Assembly: GCF_015350795.1 (NCBI RefSeq)
Contig: NZ_JADKSH010000006.1
Location: 122,379 to 186,378 of the forward strand
Origin: Microbacterium sp. VKM Ac-2870
GTDB taxonomy: Bacteria; Actinomycetota; Actinomycetes; Actinomycetales; Microbacteriaceae
Length of the DNA: 64,000 bases
Reading direction: 5' to 3'
Shown: in pieces, positions 17,463 to 25,802 of the stretch
How the letters are laid out: every line of letters starts with the position of its first letter
Numbering within the stretch: the stretch's first letter is position 1
Notes under the pieces: model-generated
Databases searched by the model: none
What the model saw: only the letters and a program-made list of their open reading frames with translations
What the model was told of the DNA's origin: nothing
Translations under genes and position numbers: made by a program

Positions 17463-20135
17463 TCACCCGGTGTTCTGCAGTCCGGCCGAGACGCCGGACA
17501 CGCTGAGCAGCAGCAGGCGCTGCCAGTGCGGAAGTTCGGCGTCGTCGTGGTCGCCCGTGCGGAGCGTGCGCAGCGCACGCAGCTGCAACAGTGACAGGGC
17601 ATCGACGTAGGGGCTGCGCATCTTGACGGCCCGCTGCAGCACCGGCTTGTTCGACAGCAGTTCGTCGCCGCCGACGATGCGTACGACCCAGTCGCCGGTC
17701 AGCTGCAACTCGTCGACGACGAGGTCGGCGAGGTCGCTCCGATCGCCCAGGTCGAGGTAGCGACGTGCGATGCGCCCGTCCGCCTTGGCGAGGCTCATGC
17801 CGACGTTGTCGATGACCGTGCGAAACAGCGGCCACTCGGCGTAGGCGCGGCGCAGCAGCTCGACGTCGCCGACGGCCTCCAGCGCCGACCCCAGACCGAA
17901 CCAGCCGGCGAGGTTGATGCGGGCCTGCGACCACGCGAACACCCACGGGATCGCCCGGAGATCTTCGAGCGACTCGACCGACAGGCCGCGTCGCGCCGGC
18001 CGCGAGCCGAGGGCCAGCAGGCCGATCTCCTCCATCGGGGTGACCGTGGCGAACCACGAGGCGAAGCCGGGTGCCTTCACGAGGGAGAAGAAGCGCTCGC
18101 GCGAGGCGGCATCCATTGTCGCCGCGACGTCGGCGTACCGCTCGGCGGCGGCACTGTTGCGGGTCTCGATCGACGGCGCGGAGGCCAGCAGGACTGCGGC
18201 GGCGACCTGGTCGATGTGCCGCATCGCGATGTTCGGATCGCCGTAGCGCGCGAAGATCACTTCGCCCTGCTCGGTGAGTTTGAAGCGGCCGTCGACGGAG
18301 TGCGGCGGCTGCGCGAGGATCGCGGAGTTGGCCGGCCCGCCCCCACGTCCGAGGGCGCCGCCGCGGCCGTGGAAGAGAGTGAGCTGGATGCCGCTGTCCT
18401 TCGCCCACGCGGCGATCTTCGCCTGGGCTTCGTAGAGGGCGAGATTCGCCGCGACCGGGCCGACATCCTTCGAGGAGTCGGAGTAGCCGAGCATGACCTC
18501 CAGGCGCCGGCCGGTCGCCTCCAGGCGTGCGGCGAACTGCGGGTGCTCGACGATCTCGGCCATGATGCCGGGGGCAGCCTGCAGGTCGGCGAAGGTCTCG
18601 AACAGCGGGATGACGTCGAGCACCGGCGGCGTGCCGCTCGGGCCGACGGCGAGGCGCGCCAGTTCGTGGACGGCCGCCAGATCGCGTGCCGACGTGGTGA
18701 ACGAGACGATGTACCGGCCCGCGGCGCGCGGTCCGTAACGGTGCTGGATCTGCGCGATGGTGCGGAACACCTCGAGCACTTCTTCGGCCTGCGGGCTCAG
18801 CGGCTCGCCGCTGGCCGCTTCGGCGAGCACCTTCGCGTGCACGGCCGAGTGCTGACGCACCTCGAGCTCGGCGAGGTGGAAGCCGAATGTCTCCACCTGC
18901 CACAGCAGCTGCTGCAGGTGTCCATAGGCCTGACGGGGTGCGCCGGCCTCGACGAGCGAGCGCTGTACGGTCTGCAGATCGGCCAGCAGCACGTCGGGGT
19001 CGCGGTAGGCGAGATCGGCGTCGCGTTTGCGTGTGGCGGTGATGCGGCGAGCGATCAGCAGTACGGCGCGCTTGTGCGGCTCGACCTTGGCGCGCTTGGC
19101 CGCGTCGGCGGCGCCGTCCTCATCGGCATCCGCCAGACGCTGCAGCAGCGCGAGGAGTTCCGCATTCGGCGGCGTGGTGTCGTCGGACAGCGTGAGCGTC
19201 TTCGCGATGCGCACCGCCGAACGCTCCAGACCCAGCAGGATGTGCTCGGCGCCGATGGCCGCGGCCTTCTTCGTCACCGCCGCGGTGACGAACGGGTTGC
19301 CGTCACGATCGCCGCCGACCCAGGTGCCGAGGCGGACGAAGGGGCGAACGACGGGCGCGCGTCCGCCGGCGGCGGGGCCCTGGAGTGCGTCATCCACCCG
19401 CCGGTAGACATGCGGTACCGCGGTGTACAGGGTCTCGTCGAAGACGGCCATGATGGCGCGCACCTCGTCGACCGGGGTCGGCTTCTCGGCGCGCAGGGGA
19501 GCCGTGCGCCACAGCGTGTCGATCTCCTCCAGCATCCGCCGCTCTGCGCGCCGCTCGCCGGCGCCGCCCTGCAGCGAGGCGTCGTGCTCGGTCAGGAGCG
19601 TCACGAGGCGTCGGATGCTGGTGGAGACCGCGCGTCGACGCGCCTCGGTCGGGTGCGCGGTGAACACCGGGTGGAAGCGCATGTCCTGCAAGCGCTTCAG
19701 CGCCGTGTCGTCGCCGACCTCGGCGGCGAGACGCACGAATGCGGCTGCGACGGAATCGGCGGCGTCTTCGCGCTCGGGCCGACCGTCGCGCTCGCGCAGC
19801 ACGCGCACACGCTGATGCTCCTCGGCGAGGTTGACGAGGTGGAAGTACACCGTGAAGGCACGAGCGACTTCTTCGGCGCGCTCGACCGAGAACGATTCGG
19901 CGATCGCAGCGGCACGTTCGAAGGCTTCGGGAGACTCGTCGGTGTACGCGGCGATCGTCGCGACCCGCAGCCGTTCGACGTCCTCATAGAGCCCCGGCGA
20001 ACCACTCTCGCGGAGCACGCGGCCCAGCAGAGCGCCCAGCATGCGCACGTCGGCGCGCAGACGCTCGGGCAATTCGCTCTCGGCCTCATCGCGCCCGACG
20101 ATGTCGATCGCTTCGGTTCGGGTGAGTTCACGCAT
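17463..20135 (-). CDS. ppc: Phosphoenolpyruvate carboxylase
   Basis: The product is 890 aa. It carboxylates PEP with bicarbonate to oxaloacetate, replenishing the TCA cycle. Key motifs: FTAHPTEARRR with the catalytic His, GGDRDGNPFVT substrate site, and LFHGRGGALGRGGGP with the catalytic Arg residues; the C-terminus ends LQNTG as in nearly all bacterial PEPC. Length matches the ~880-930-aa bacterial class. ATG 20135 is 6 nt after TAGCGT (20147-20142, minus), so the mRNA is probably leaderless. It is divergent from nhaA. Confidence 0.98.
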   Translation of the reverse strand: MRELTRTEAIDIVGRDEAESELPERLRADVRMLGALLGRVLRESGSPGLYEDVERLRVATIAAYTDESPEAFERAAAIAESFSVERAEEVARAFTVYFHLVNLAEEHQRVRVLRERDGRPEREDAADSVAAAFVRLAAEVGDDTALKRLQDMRFHPVFTAHPTEARRRAVSTSIRRLVTLLTEHDASLQGGAGERRAERRMLEEIDTLWRTAPLRAEKPTPVDEVRAIMAVFDETLYTAVPHVYRRVDDALQGPAAGGRAPVVRPFVRLGTWVGGDRDGNPFVTAAVTKKAAAIGAEHILLGLERSAVRIAKTLTLSDDTTPPNAELLALLQRLADADEDGAADAAKRAKVEPHKRAVLLIARRITATRKRDADLAYRDPDVLLADLQTVQRSLVEAGAPRQAYGHLQQLLWQVETFGFHLAELEVRQHSAVHAKVLAEAASGEPLSPQAEEVLEVFRTIAQIQHRYGPRAAGRYIVSFTTSARDLAAVHELARLAVGPSGTPPVLDVIPLFETFADLQAAPGIMAEIVEHPQFAARLEATGRRLEVMLGYSDSSKDVGPVAANLALYEAQAKIAAWAKDSGIQLTLFHGRGGALGRGGGPANSAILAQPPHSVDGRFKLTEQGEVIFARYGDPNIAMRHIDQVAAAVLLASAPSIETRNSAAAERYADVAATMDAASRERFFSLVKAPGFASWFATVTPMEEIGLLALGSRPARRGLSVESLEDLRAIPWVFAWSQARINLAGWFGLGSALEAVGDVELLRRAYAEWPLFRTVIDNVGMSLAKADGRIARRYLDLGDRSDLADLVVDELQLTGDWVVRIVGGDELLSNKPVLQRAVKMRSPYVDALSLLQLRALRTLRTGDHDDAELPHWQRLLLLSVSGVSAGLQNTG

Positions 20136-20141
20136 GAGACC

Positions 20142-20147
20142 ACGCTA
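20142..20147 (-). promoter_or_regulatory. -10 box of ppc
   Basis: TAGCGT on the minus strand, 6 nt before ATG 20135 (leaderless spacing). Confidence 0.55.
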
Positions 20148-20177
20148 ATGGCACGGTGTTTCACATTTGTCACGGGG

Positions 20178-20183
20178 TAGAAT
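20178..20183 (+). promoter_or_regulatory. -10 box of the nhaA leader transcript
   Basis: TAGAAT; transcription would start near 20190, giving about 84 nt of leader before ATG 20274. Confidence 0.5.
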
Positions 20184-20186
20184 TCA

Positions 20187-20252
20187 GGCGTCACATGGAG
20201 CCCCGCAGGGGCGCGTGATGGTGTGCCGGGAAGTCTGGTCGGCGATCGCCGT
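20187..20252 (+). promoter_or_regulatory. Structured nhaA leader, candidate nhaA-I-type (Li+/Na+) riboswitch
   Basis: The leader folds into nested stems: GGCG (20187-20190) with CGCC (20247-20250), TCAC (20191-20194) with GTGA (20215-20218), GCCCC (20200-20204) with GGGGC (20208-20212) around a 3-nt loop, and GCCG (20225-20228) with CGGC (20240-20243) around a GGGAAGTCTGG-rich loop. nhaA-I and nhaA-II motif RNAs upstream of NhaA antiporter genes have been reported as lithium-sensing riboswitches. Placement, size and the GCCGGGAAGTCTGGTCGGC element suggest this is such an RNA. I cannot run a covariance search, and the outermost stem may lie upstream of the predicted transcript start. Confidence 0.55.
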
Positions 20253-20273
20253 CCACCGACCCCCGGAGTGCCC

Positions 20274-21425
20274 ATGTCGCTGTTGCGATCCGCCCGATTC
20301 CCCGCCGTGCTGCTTCTCGTCGCCGCCGCCCTCGGCCTGGCGCTGGCGAACTCTCCGCTGAGCGCGGGCGCCTTCGCGGTGGCCGACGCGCACGTCGGCA
20401 TCCCCGGGGTCATGGACCTGTCGGTGCGGCACTGGGTGTCGGACGGGCTGCTCGCGGTGTTCTTCTTCGTCGCCGCCGTGGAACTGCGATTCGAGCTGAC
20501 GAGCGGGCAGCTCGCGTCGCCGCGACGAGCAGTGCTGCCCGCGATCGCCGCCGCCGGTGGCGTGCTCGTGCCGATCGCGCTGTACCTGTCGGTCGCCGGA
20601 TCGCCGACCACCGCGGGTGGCTGGCCCATCCCGACGGCGACGGATATCGCTTTCGCCCTCGGGGTGCTGGCGGTGTTCGGGCGCGGGCTGCCGCCCGGGG
20701 TGCGCGTGTTCCTTCTCGCCCTGGCGATCCTCGACGACATCGTCGGCATCGTCTTCATCGCCGTTCTGTTCACCTCGGGCGTCGATGTCGGGATGCTGCT
20801 GCTCGCTCTGGTCTTCGTCGTCGTGTTCGCCGTCTGCAGCCGCCTGCTCGCCACGCGGTGGCGCCGGTTCGCGCTCGTCGGCCTCGCCGTCTCGGCCATC
20901 GGCGCCTGGTACGCCGTCCATGAGTCCGGAGTGCACGCCACGATCGCCGGGGTGTTGCTGGGGCTCGTGATGGCGCAGCGCCCCGCGATGCGCACGCGCC
21001 ACACGATCGAGCCGTGGGTCAACGCGGTGGTGCTGCCGCTGTTCGCGCTGTGCGCGGCACTGGTGGTCATTCCCGCCGTGTCCGTCGAGGAGTTGTCGCC
21101 CGCGTTCTGGGGAGTCCTTCTCGCTCTGCCTGTCGGCAAGGTCGTCGGCATCGCGCTCGCCGGGACGCTCGCTCAAGCGGTTCTGCGCGTGCCACTCGCC
21201 GACAGACTCGCCGTGGGCGACCTCCTCGCCGCCGGCGCGCTCGGCGGCATCGGCTTCACCGTCTCGCTGCTGCTGAGCGAGCTCGCCTTCGCGGGCGCCC
21301 CCGGCATCCGGGATCAGGCGACCCTCGGCGTGCTCGCCGGCTCGGCGATCTCGCTCGTGGCGGCCGGGATGCTCGTATCGTGGCGGGCATGGCATCACCG
21401 ACGCCGCACTCCGGCGACCGTCTGA
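20274..21425 (+). CDS. nhaA: Na+/H+ antiporter NhaA
   Basis: The product is 383 aa with about 11-12 membrane segments. It exchanges cytoplasmic Na+ or Li+ for external H+. The ion-binding pair is visible as LAILDDIVGI (equivalent to E. coli Asp163-Asp164), and TATDIAFALGVLAVFG and GGIGFTVSLLL are signature segments of the crossed TM4/TM11 region. ATG 20274 is chosen over GTG 20223 because the longer frame would run through the structured leader and its 17 extra residues look unlike NhaA; GGAG is 6-7 nt upstream of 20274. The 3' end overlaps mazG by 37 bp. Confidence 0.95.
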   Translation: MSLLRSARFPAVLLLVAAALGLALANSPLSAGAFAVADAHVGIPGVMDLSVRHWVSDGLLAVFFFVAAVELRFELTSGQLASPRRAVLPAIAAAGGVLVPIALYLSVAGSPTTAGGWPIPTATDIAFALGVLAVFGRGLPPGVRVFLLALAILDDIVGIVFIAVLFTSGVDVGMLLLALVFVVVFAVCSRLLATRWRRFALVGLAVSAIGAWYAVHESGVHATIAGVLLGLVMAQRPAMRTRHTIEPWVNAVVLPLFALCAALVVIPAVSVEELSPAFWGVLLALPVGKVVGIALAGTLAQAVLRVPLADRLAVGDLLAAGALGGIGFTVSLLLSELAFAGAPGIRDQATLGVLAGSAISLVAAGMLVSWRAWHHRRRTPATV

Positions 21426-22105
21426 TCACGACCGACTCCGCAGCGGCTTCCGCCGACGACGCCCTCCGGCGCGCCGCCGACGTCATGGCGGCGGTGCGCG
21501 AGAGATGTGTCTGGTCGGCGCGCATCACGCACGCCGACCTCGTGCCCTACCTCGTGGAGGAATCCGCCGAACTGATCGACGCTGTCGAGGCCGGCACGCG
21601 TGACGATCTTCGCGAGGAGCTGGGTGATCTGCTGTGGCAGGTGCTCTTCCACGCCGCCGTGGCTGCAGACGATCCTGATGATCCCTTCGGCATCGATGAC
21701 GTCGCCGACACGCTGGTCGAGAAGATGGTGCGGCGCCATCCTCACGTGTTCGCGGATGCCGTGGCCACCACGCCCGAGGAGGTTCTCGTGCACTGGAACG
21801 CCGCCAAGGCGGCCGAGAAGCGCGAGCGGCGTTCCGTGCTCGACGGCGTCTCGCCGCACATGCCCTCGCTGGCGCTCGCACAGAAGCTTCTCGCCCGTGC
21901 CGCCCGACTCCCCGTGCCTTCCGTCGGGCGGGACGGGGCGTGGCGCGACGAAGCGGAGCTGGGGCGGGCGCTGCTCGAAATGGTCGCTGCGGCACAGGAG
22001 CGCGGGTGGGATGCCGAGCGCGCGCTGCGCGGCGCCATCCGCGGGCTGGAAGGCGACATCCGCGCCGCAGAGGCGCAGGCCGGCGGGCGTGACCTGGAAG
22101 AATGA
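21389..22105 (+). CDS. mazG: Nucleoside triphosphate pyrophosphohydrolase MazG
   Basis: The product is 238 aa. It hydrolyses (d)NTPs, particularly non-canonical ones, to NMP and PPi. The metal-binding helices appear as EESAELIDAVEAG followed by DDLREELGDLLWQV (ExxE...ExxD), and a second partial repeat ends near the C-terminus, like the mycobacterial enzyme (single active domain). ATG 21389 starts inside the nhaA 3' end (37-bp overlap); the much longer open frame from 21014 is an artefact of the overlapping gene. It is followed after 4 nt by hisS. The mfd...mazG...eno order is an actinobacterial feature. Confidence 0.93.
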   Translation: MASPTPHSGDRLITTDSAAASADDALRRAADVMAAVRERCVWSARITHADLVPYLVEESAELIDAVEAGTRDDLREELGDLLWQVLFHAAVAADDPDDPFGIDDVADTLVEKMVRRHPHVFADAVATTPEEVLVHWNAAKAAEKRERRSVLDGVSPHMPSLALAQKLLARAARLPVPSVGRDGAWRDEAELGRALLEMVAAAQERGWDAERALRGAIRGLEGDIRAAEAQAGGRDLEE

Positions 22106-22109
22106 CACC

Positions 22110-23423
22110 GTGGCATCCGTGAACCCGCCGCGCGGCATGCGCGACTTCCTCCCCGCCGACAAGGCCCGTCGTGAGCGTGTGCTCGCCGTCATCCGCGATC
22201 GCTACCGCGCGCACGGGTTCGACGAGATCGAGACGCCCGTCGTCGAGGACTACGACCGGCTGCACGCGGGCATCGGCGGCGACAACGAGAAGCTCGCGTT
22301 CAACGTGCTCAAGCGCGGACTGGATGCCGACGCGATCCGCGCCGCCGCCGACGCGCCCGACGGCGTCGATGCCCACGCGCTCGCCGATCTGGGTCTGCGC
22401 TATGACCTGACCGTTCCGCTGGCGCGCTTCTACGCGACTCACCGCGCGGAGCTTCCCACTGTCTTCCGCTCGATCCAGATGGCGCCGGTCTGGCGGGCGG
22501 AGCGCCCCCAGAAGGGGCGTTACCGCCAGTTCGTCCAGTGCGACATCGACATCATCGGCGACGCGACGAGCCGGGCCGAGGCGGAACTGCTCGTCGCGAG
22601 CCTCGACGCGCTCGACGAGCTCGGGCTCGTCGGCGCCACCTTCCGCATCAACGACCGTCGCGCGTTGGACTGGATGCTCGCGCACTTCGGCTTTGCCGAG
22701 TCGGAGCGAGCGGGCGTGCTCATCACGATCGACAAGCTCGACAAGGTCGGCCCCGACGGGGTGATCGCCGAGCTCCGAGGCCGGGATGCCGCGGCCAGCG
22801 CCGTCGAGGCGTTCGACGCGTTCCTGCGGCGGCCGCAGTCTGACCACGTTCTACCGTTCGGGGAGCAGCAGATCCGCGCCGCGTTGCCCGCGGGTGCGCC
22901 TGACGACATCGTCGCCGATCTGGTGGCCATCGGGGCGGCTGTCTCGGCGGCGCGCGGCATCGGCGGCGGCGATCGCGTCGACGCTCCGCTCGAGTTCGAC
23001 CCGTTCCTTGTCCGCGGCATGGGGTACTACACGGGCACGATCTTCGAGCTCGCGCACCCGAGCGTCGCATACTCGCTCGGCGGCGGCGGGCGCTACGACG
23101 GCATGATCGGGCGGTTCCTCGGCCAGGACGTTCCCGCCGTAGGGTTCTCCATCGGCTTCGAACGCATCGTCGACCTGCTCGAGACGGCAGCGGATGCCGG
23201 AGCAGCCGCCGTGGTGCTGGTGCACGATCGCGATGTGCCGGTCGGCGAGCTGGTGGCTCTGAAGGCGGCTCTCGTCGCCGACGGCGCCCGCGTGCGCCTG
23301 GAACAGCGCACGAAGAACCTCAAGGTGCTGCTCGAGCGCGCGGCCGCCGACGGGTACACCTCGTTCGCAACGGTCGCGGCCGGCCAGCCGCGCGACGCGC
23401 TCGAGACCAAGCCGCTCAGCTGA
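22110..23423 (+). CDS. hisS: Histidine--tRNA ligase
   Basis: The product is 437 aa and charges tRNA-His with histidine. Class II motifs are clear: motif 2 MAPVWRAERPQKGRYRQFVQ, the histidine-specific RGMGYYTGTIFEL loop, and motif 3 GFSIGFERI, followed by a C-terminal anticodon-binding domain. GTG 22110 begins 4 nt after the mazG stop with a GGAAG stretch upstream; GTG 22119 is possible. Frames extending back to 21600 overlap mazG and are not real. The long insertion after LAFNVLKRGLDADA with Ala/Asp-rich sequence is typical of the actinobacterial branch. Confidence 0.95.
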   Translation: MASVNPPRGMRDFLPADKARRERVLAVIRDRYRAHGFDEIETPVVEDYDRLHAGIGGDNEKLAFNVLKRGLDADAIRAAADAPDGVDAHALADLGLRYDLTVPLARFYATHRAELPTVFRSIQMAPVWRAERPQKGRYRQFVQCDIDIIGDATSRAEAELLVASLDALDELGLVGATFRINDRRALDWMLAHFGFAESERAGVLITIDKLDKVGPDGVIAELRGRDAAASAVEAFDAFLRRPQSDHVLPFGEQQIRAALPAGAPDDIVADLVAIGAAVSAARGIGGGDRVDAPLEFDPFLVRGMGYYTGTIFELAHPSVAYSLGGGGRYDGMIGRFLGQDVPAVGFSIGFERIVDLLETAADAGAAAVVLVHDRDVPVGELVALKAALVADGARVRLEQRTKNLKVLLERAAADGYTSFATVAAGQPRDALETKPLS

Positions 23424-23469
23424 GCGGCGCCGGGGCGTGCTCCGTCACCGCCCGTTTACCCGCGAGCGG

Positions 23470-23475
23470 TGCAAT
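23470..23475 (+). promoter_or_regulatory. -10-like box of the SGNH hydrolase gene
   Basis: TGCAAT, 7 nt before GTG 23483; weak hexamer but leaderless spacing. Confidence 0.4.
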
Positions 23476-23482
23476 CGTCAGC

Positions 23483-24325
23483 GTGTCCTCTCGTTCACGC
23501 CTTCGCCGCAGGTCGCGCCTGGTCGCGGCGCGTGGTGTCGTGCTCGCCGTGGGCGTCTCGGTTGCCGCCAGCGTGTTGGTCACGCGCCGTGTGCTGACGC
23601 GGCAGGCGGCGATCGCCCGCCGCCGCATCGGCAAGCCTCTCGGCGAGATCGCGCTCGACGCAGATCGGCGTTGGCGCGCCAAGTTGCCCGGTGAGCCGAT
23701 CGAACTGCTGGTCGTCGGTGACTCCATCGCCGCGGGGCTGGGCGCGGAGCGGCCGAAGGACGTGCTGGGCGCCCGCCTGGCCAAGGGCATCGCCGCGTTT
23801 CTCCAGCGGCCGGTGCAGCTGCGGACGGTTGCGGTCGTGGGTGCTCAATCCGTCGATCTGGCCGGCCAGCTCGAGCGTCTTCCGGAGGGGTACCGCGCGG
23901 ATGCCGCGGTCATCATCGTCGGGGGCAACGACGTCACGCACCGCACGCCGGTGTTGACGGCGGCGGCGCAGCTCGAAGTGGCGGTACGGGCGCTCCGCTC
24001 GGCCGGCACCGCCGTCGTCGTCGGTACGTGTCCCGACCTCGGCGCGCTGCGCCCGGTTCCCCAACCGCTACGCAGTCTCGGAGCGCAGGCGTCGCGCCAG
24101 CTCGCCCATGCGCAGGCGGCGGCCGCCCGGCGCGCCGGCGCGCGTGTCGTCTCGCTCCGCCGCGCCGTCGGCCCGATGTTCATCGCCCACCCCGAAGACA
24201 TGTTCAGTCTCGACAGATTCCACCCGAGCGCGCTCGGCTATCGGCGGACGGCGGACGCGCTCGTTCCGGAGATCGTCGCCGCTCTCGCCGACGGCTCGGT
24301 GTCTGGTGAGGCGCCCCGCCGGTGA
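23483..24325 (+). CDS. SGNH/GDSL-family hydrolase, membrane anchored
   Basis: The product is 280 aa. An Arg-rich N-terminus (1-18) is followed by one hydrophobic segment (~19-37) lacking a clear signal-peptidase site, so the enzyme is probably tethered to the membrane and may face outward or inward. The esterase domain shows block I VVGDSIAAGLG (nucleophilic Ser), block III VGGND and block V SLDRFHPS (Asp-x-x-His), all catalytic positions intact. The likely reaction is hydrolysis of an acyl or acetyl ester; the substrate is unknown. It stands alone between hisS and a GntR regulator. Confidence 0.82.
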   Translation: MSSRSRLRRRSRLVAARGVVLAVGVSVAASVLVTRRVLTRQAAIARRRIGKPLGEIALDADRRWRAKLPGEPIELLVVGDSIAAGLGAERPKDVLGARLAKGIAAFLQRPVQLRTVAVVGAQSVDLAGQLERLPEGYRADAAVIIVGGNDVTHRTPVLTAAAQLEVAVRALRSAGTAVVVGTCPDLGALRPVPQPLRSLGAQASRQLAHAQAAAARRAGARVVSLRRAVGPMFIAHPEDMFSLDRFHPSALGYRRTADALVPEIVAALADGSVSGEAPRR

Positions 24326-24355
24326 GGGGGCGCCGCGTCGAGAGAGGCGACCTAC

Positions 24356-24382
24356 ATCTGTTCTAGTTGTCATAGAATAGAT
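24356..24382. promoter_or_regulatory. Palindromic candidate GntR operator
   Basis: ATCTGTTCTA (24356-24365) and TAGAATAGAT (24373-24382) are inverted arms with one mismatch around a 7-bp centre. The right arm contains TAGAAT, usable as a -10. The site lies 14 bp before the regulator start, so it is a likely autoregulatory site. Confidence 0.65.
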
Positions 24383-24395
24383 GCGAGGAGGCGCC

Positions 24396-24767
24396 ATGCT
24401 GATCCGCACCGATCCGTCGAGCGATGTCCCGCTGTTCGCGCAGATCGCCGCGTCGGTCCGCGCGGATGCCGCCGCCGGTCGGTTGCGCCCGGGTGACCGC
24501 TTGCCGTCGGCGCGCGAGGTGGCAGCTGCCCTCGAGGTGAACCTGCACACCGTGCTGCACGCGTACCAGCAGTTGCGCGACGAGGGACTGCTGAACATGC
24601 ACCGCGGACGCGGCGCGGTGGCGACGTCCGCTGTTGCCGATCTCGCGCAGCTCCGTGACGACATCGCTGCCCTCACATCCCGTGCCCGCCGTCTCGGCCT
24701 GAGCGCCGAGGCGCTCGGCGCCCTGATCCGCCACTCAGCCGAACCGACCCCGGAGGTATCCTCATGA
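24396..24767 (+). CDS. GntR-family (YtrA-type) transcriptional regulator
   Basis: The product is 123 aa: an N-terminal winged helix-turn-helix (PLFAQIAASVRADAAAGRLRPGD, LPSAREVAAALEVNLHTVLHAYQQL) and a short C-terminal helical stretch in place of a large effector domain, the arrangement of the YtrA subfamily that controls adjacent membrane-protein genes. ATG 24396 follows GAGGAGG by 5-6 nt; ATG 24381 in frame falls inside the palindrome and is less likely. The stop overlaps the next gene (ATGA), so the DUF1648 protein is its probable regulated partner. The palindrome just upstream suggests autorepression. Confidence 0.92.
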   Translation: MLIRTDPSSDVPLFAQIAASVRADAAAGRLRPGDRLPSAREVAAALEVNLHTVLHAYQQLRDEGLLNMHRGRGAVATSAVADLAQLRDDIAALTSRARRLGLSAEALGALIRHSAEPTPEVSS

Positions 24768-25771
24768 CCCCCCAGCCCCCTCGTGTGATCTCCTCCTTCG
24801 TCGCGGTCGCGGTGATCGCGCCGGCGGTGACCACCGGCGTCGCGGTTGCGCTCCAGCTGATGGCCGCGACCTCGCTGCCCGACCCGATCGCGATTCACTG
24901 GGGTCTGTCGGGTGCCGCGGATGGGTGGGGACCCGCATGGCTCACGCTGCTGCTCACCGTTGGGGTCGGTCTCGGCCTGCCGTGGTTGCTGGCGGCATCC
25001 GCCGTCGTCGGACTGCGCCGCGGCGACCGTGGGCCGGTCTATCGCCTGTTGGCCGCCATCGCGGCTGCGACATCCGTCTTCCTCGCCGCGCTTTCGACCG
25101 GATCCGTGCTCATTCAACAGGGCATCTCGGCGGCAGCAGATGCCCCGTCGATCGTGCCCGTCCTCGGCCTCGCCGGCGCTCTCGCGGTCATCACAGGGCT
25201 CGGCGGCTGGTTGCTCCAGCCCGACGAGCGTTCCACGCCCTCCACCCGCACAGCGACGATGGACCCCCCTCTCGGGTCGACCGAGCGCGCTGTGTGGGCA
25301 CGCCAGGTCAGGCTCGCGCGTGGAGGGCTGGTCGTGCTGGGCGGCGCCCTGCTGCTTCTCGTCGCGGTGAGTGCCATCACGATCGCCGTGAGCGACAACG
25401 CCGCCGTCACGGCCATCCTCCTCGCTGTTGTGGTGCTGATGGTGGCCACGATCGCGATGACGGTGGTCTTTCAGGTGCGGGTGGACGCCACAGGTCTCGC
25501 GGTCGCATCCGCGGCCGGCTTTCCCCGCGTCCACATCCCGCTGAGCGACATCGAACGTGTCGAAGTCGTCGACGTGAGTCCGATGGGCGAGTTCGGTGGG
25601 TGGGGTCTGCGCTGGGCGCCGGGCGGCGGTTTCGGCGTCGTGATGCGCTCGGGTCCCGGCATCCGCGTCCACCGTGTCGGCGGGAAGGTCTTCACGGTTA
25701 CGGTCGACGATGCCGAGACGGGCGCCGCCCTACTGTCAGCCGAGCGCGAGCGCACCGAGCCCAACCGTTGA
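24764..25771 (+). CDS. DUF1648-domain membrane protein
   Basis: The product is 335 aa. The DUF1648 signature LPDPIAIHWGLSGAADGWG follows the first of about six membrane segments; the C-terminal ~100 residues form a soluble beta-rich domain with RVDATGLAVASAAGFP and GPGIRVHRVGGKVFTVTV, resembling PH-like domains of membrane proteins. GGAGG lies 8 nt upstream and the start overlaps the regulator stop, so the two form a unit. Such pairs are widespread in Gram-positives; relatives such as SdpI mediate immunity to membrane toxins, but this protein is not clearly an SdpI. Function is unknown. Confidence 0.83.
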   Translation: MTPQPPRVISSFVAVAVIAPAVTTGVAVALQLMAATSLPDPIAIHWGLSGAADGWGPAWLTLLLTVGVGLGLPWLLAASAVVGLRRGDRGPVYRLLAAIAAATSVFLAALSTGSVLIQQGISAAADAPSIVPVLGLAGALAVITGLGGWLLQPDERSTPSTRTATMDPPLGSTERAVWARQVRLARGGLVVLGGALLLLVAVSAITIAVSDNAAVTAILLAVVVLMVATIAMTVVFQVRVDATGLAVASAAGFPRVHIPLSDIERVEVVDVSPMGEFGGWGLRWAPGGGFGVVMRSGPGIRVHRVGGKVFTVTVDDAETGAALLSAERERTEPNR

Positions 25772-25802
25772 CCCGGTCGCGCCGAGCGAGTTTGCTGGGG
25801 GC

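Noticed and set aside
16891..18903. 670-codon minus-strand frame overlapping ppc and the hexapeptide gene
   Set aside because: Frame-shifted reading of ppc; Arg/Pro-rich, no motif.
18216..20180. 654-codon plus-strand frame across ppc
   Set aside because: Antisense shadow of PEP carboxylase; no ribosome-binding site and no recognisable domain.
20223..20273. GTG 20223 as the nhaA start
   Set aside because: It lies inside the structured leader, lacks a ribosome-binding site and adds 17 residues unlike NhaA N-termini.
21014..21388. N-terminal extension of mazG to 21014
   Set aside because: It is an out-of-frame reading of nhaA; MazG similarity begins after ATG 21389.
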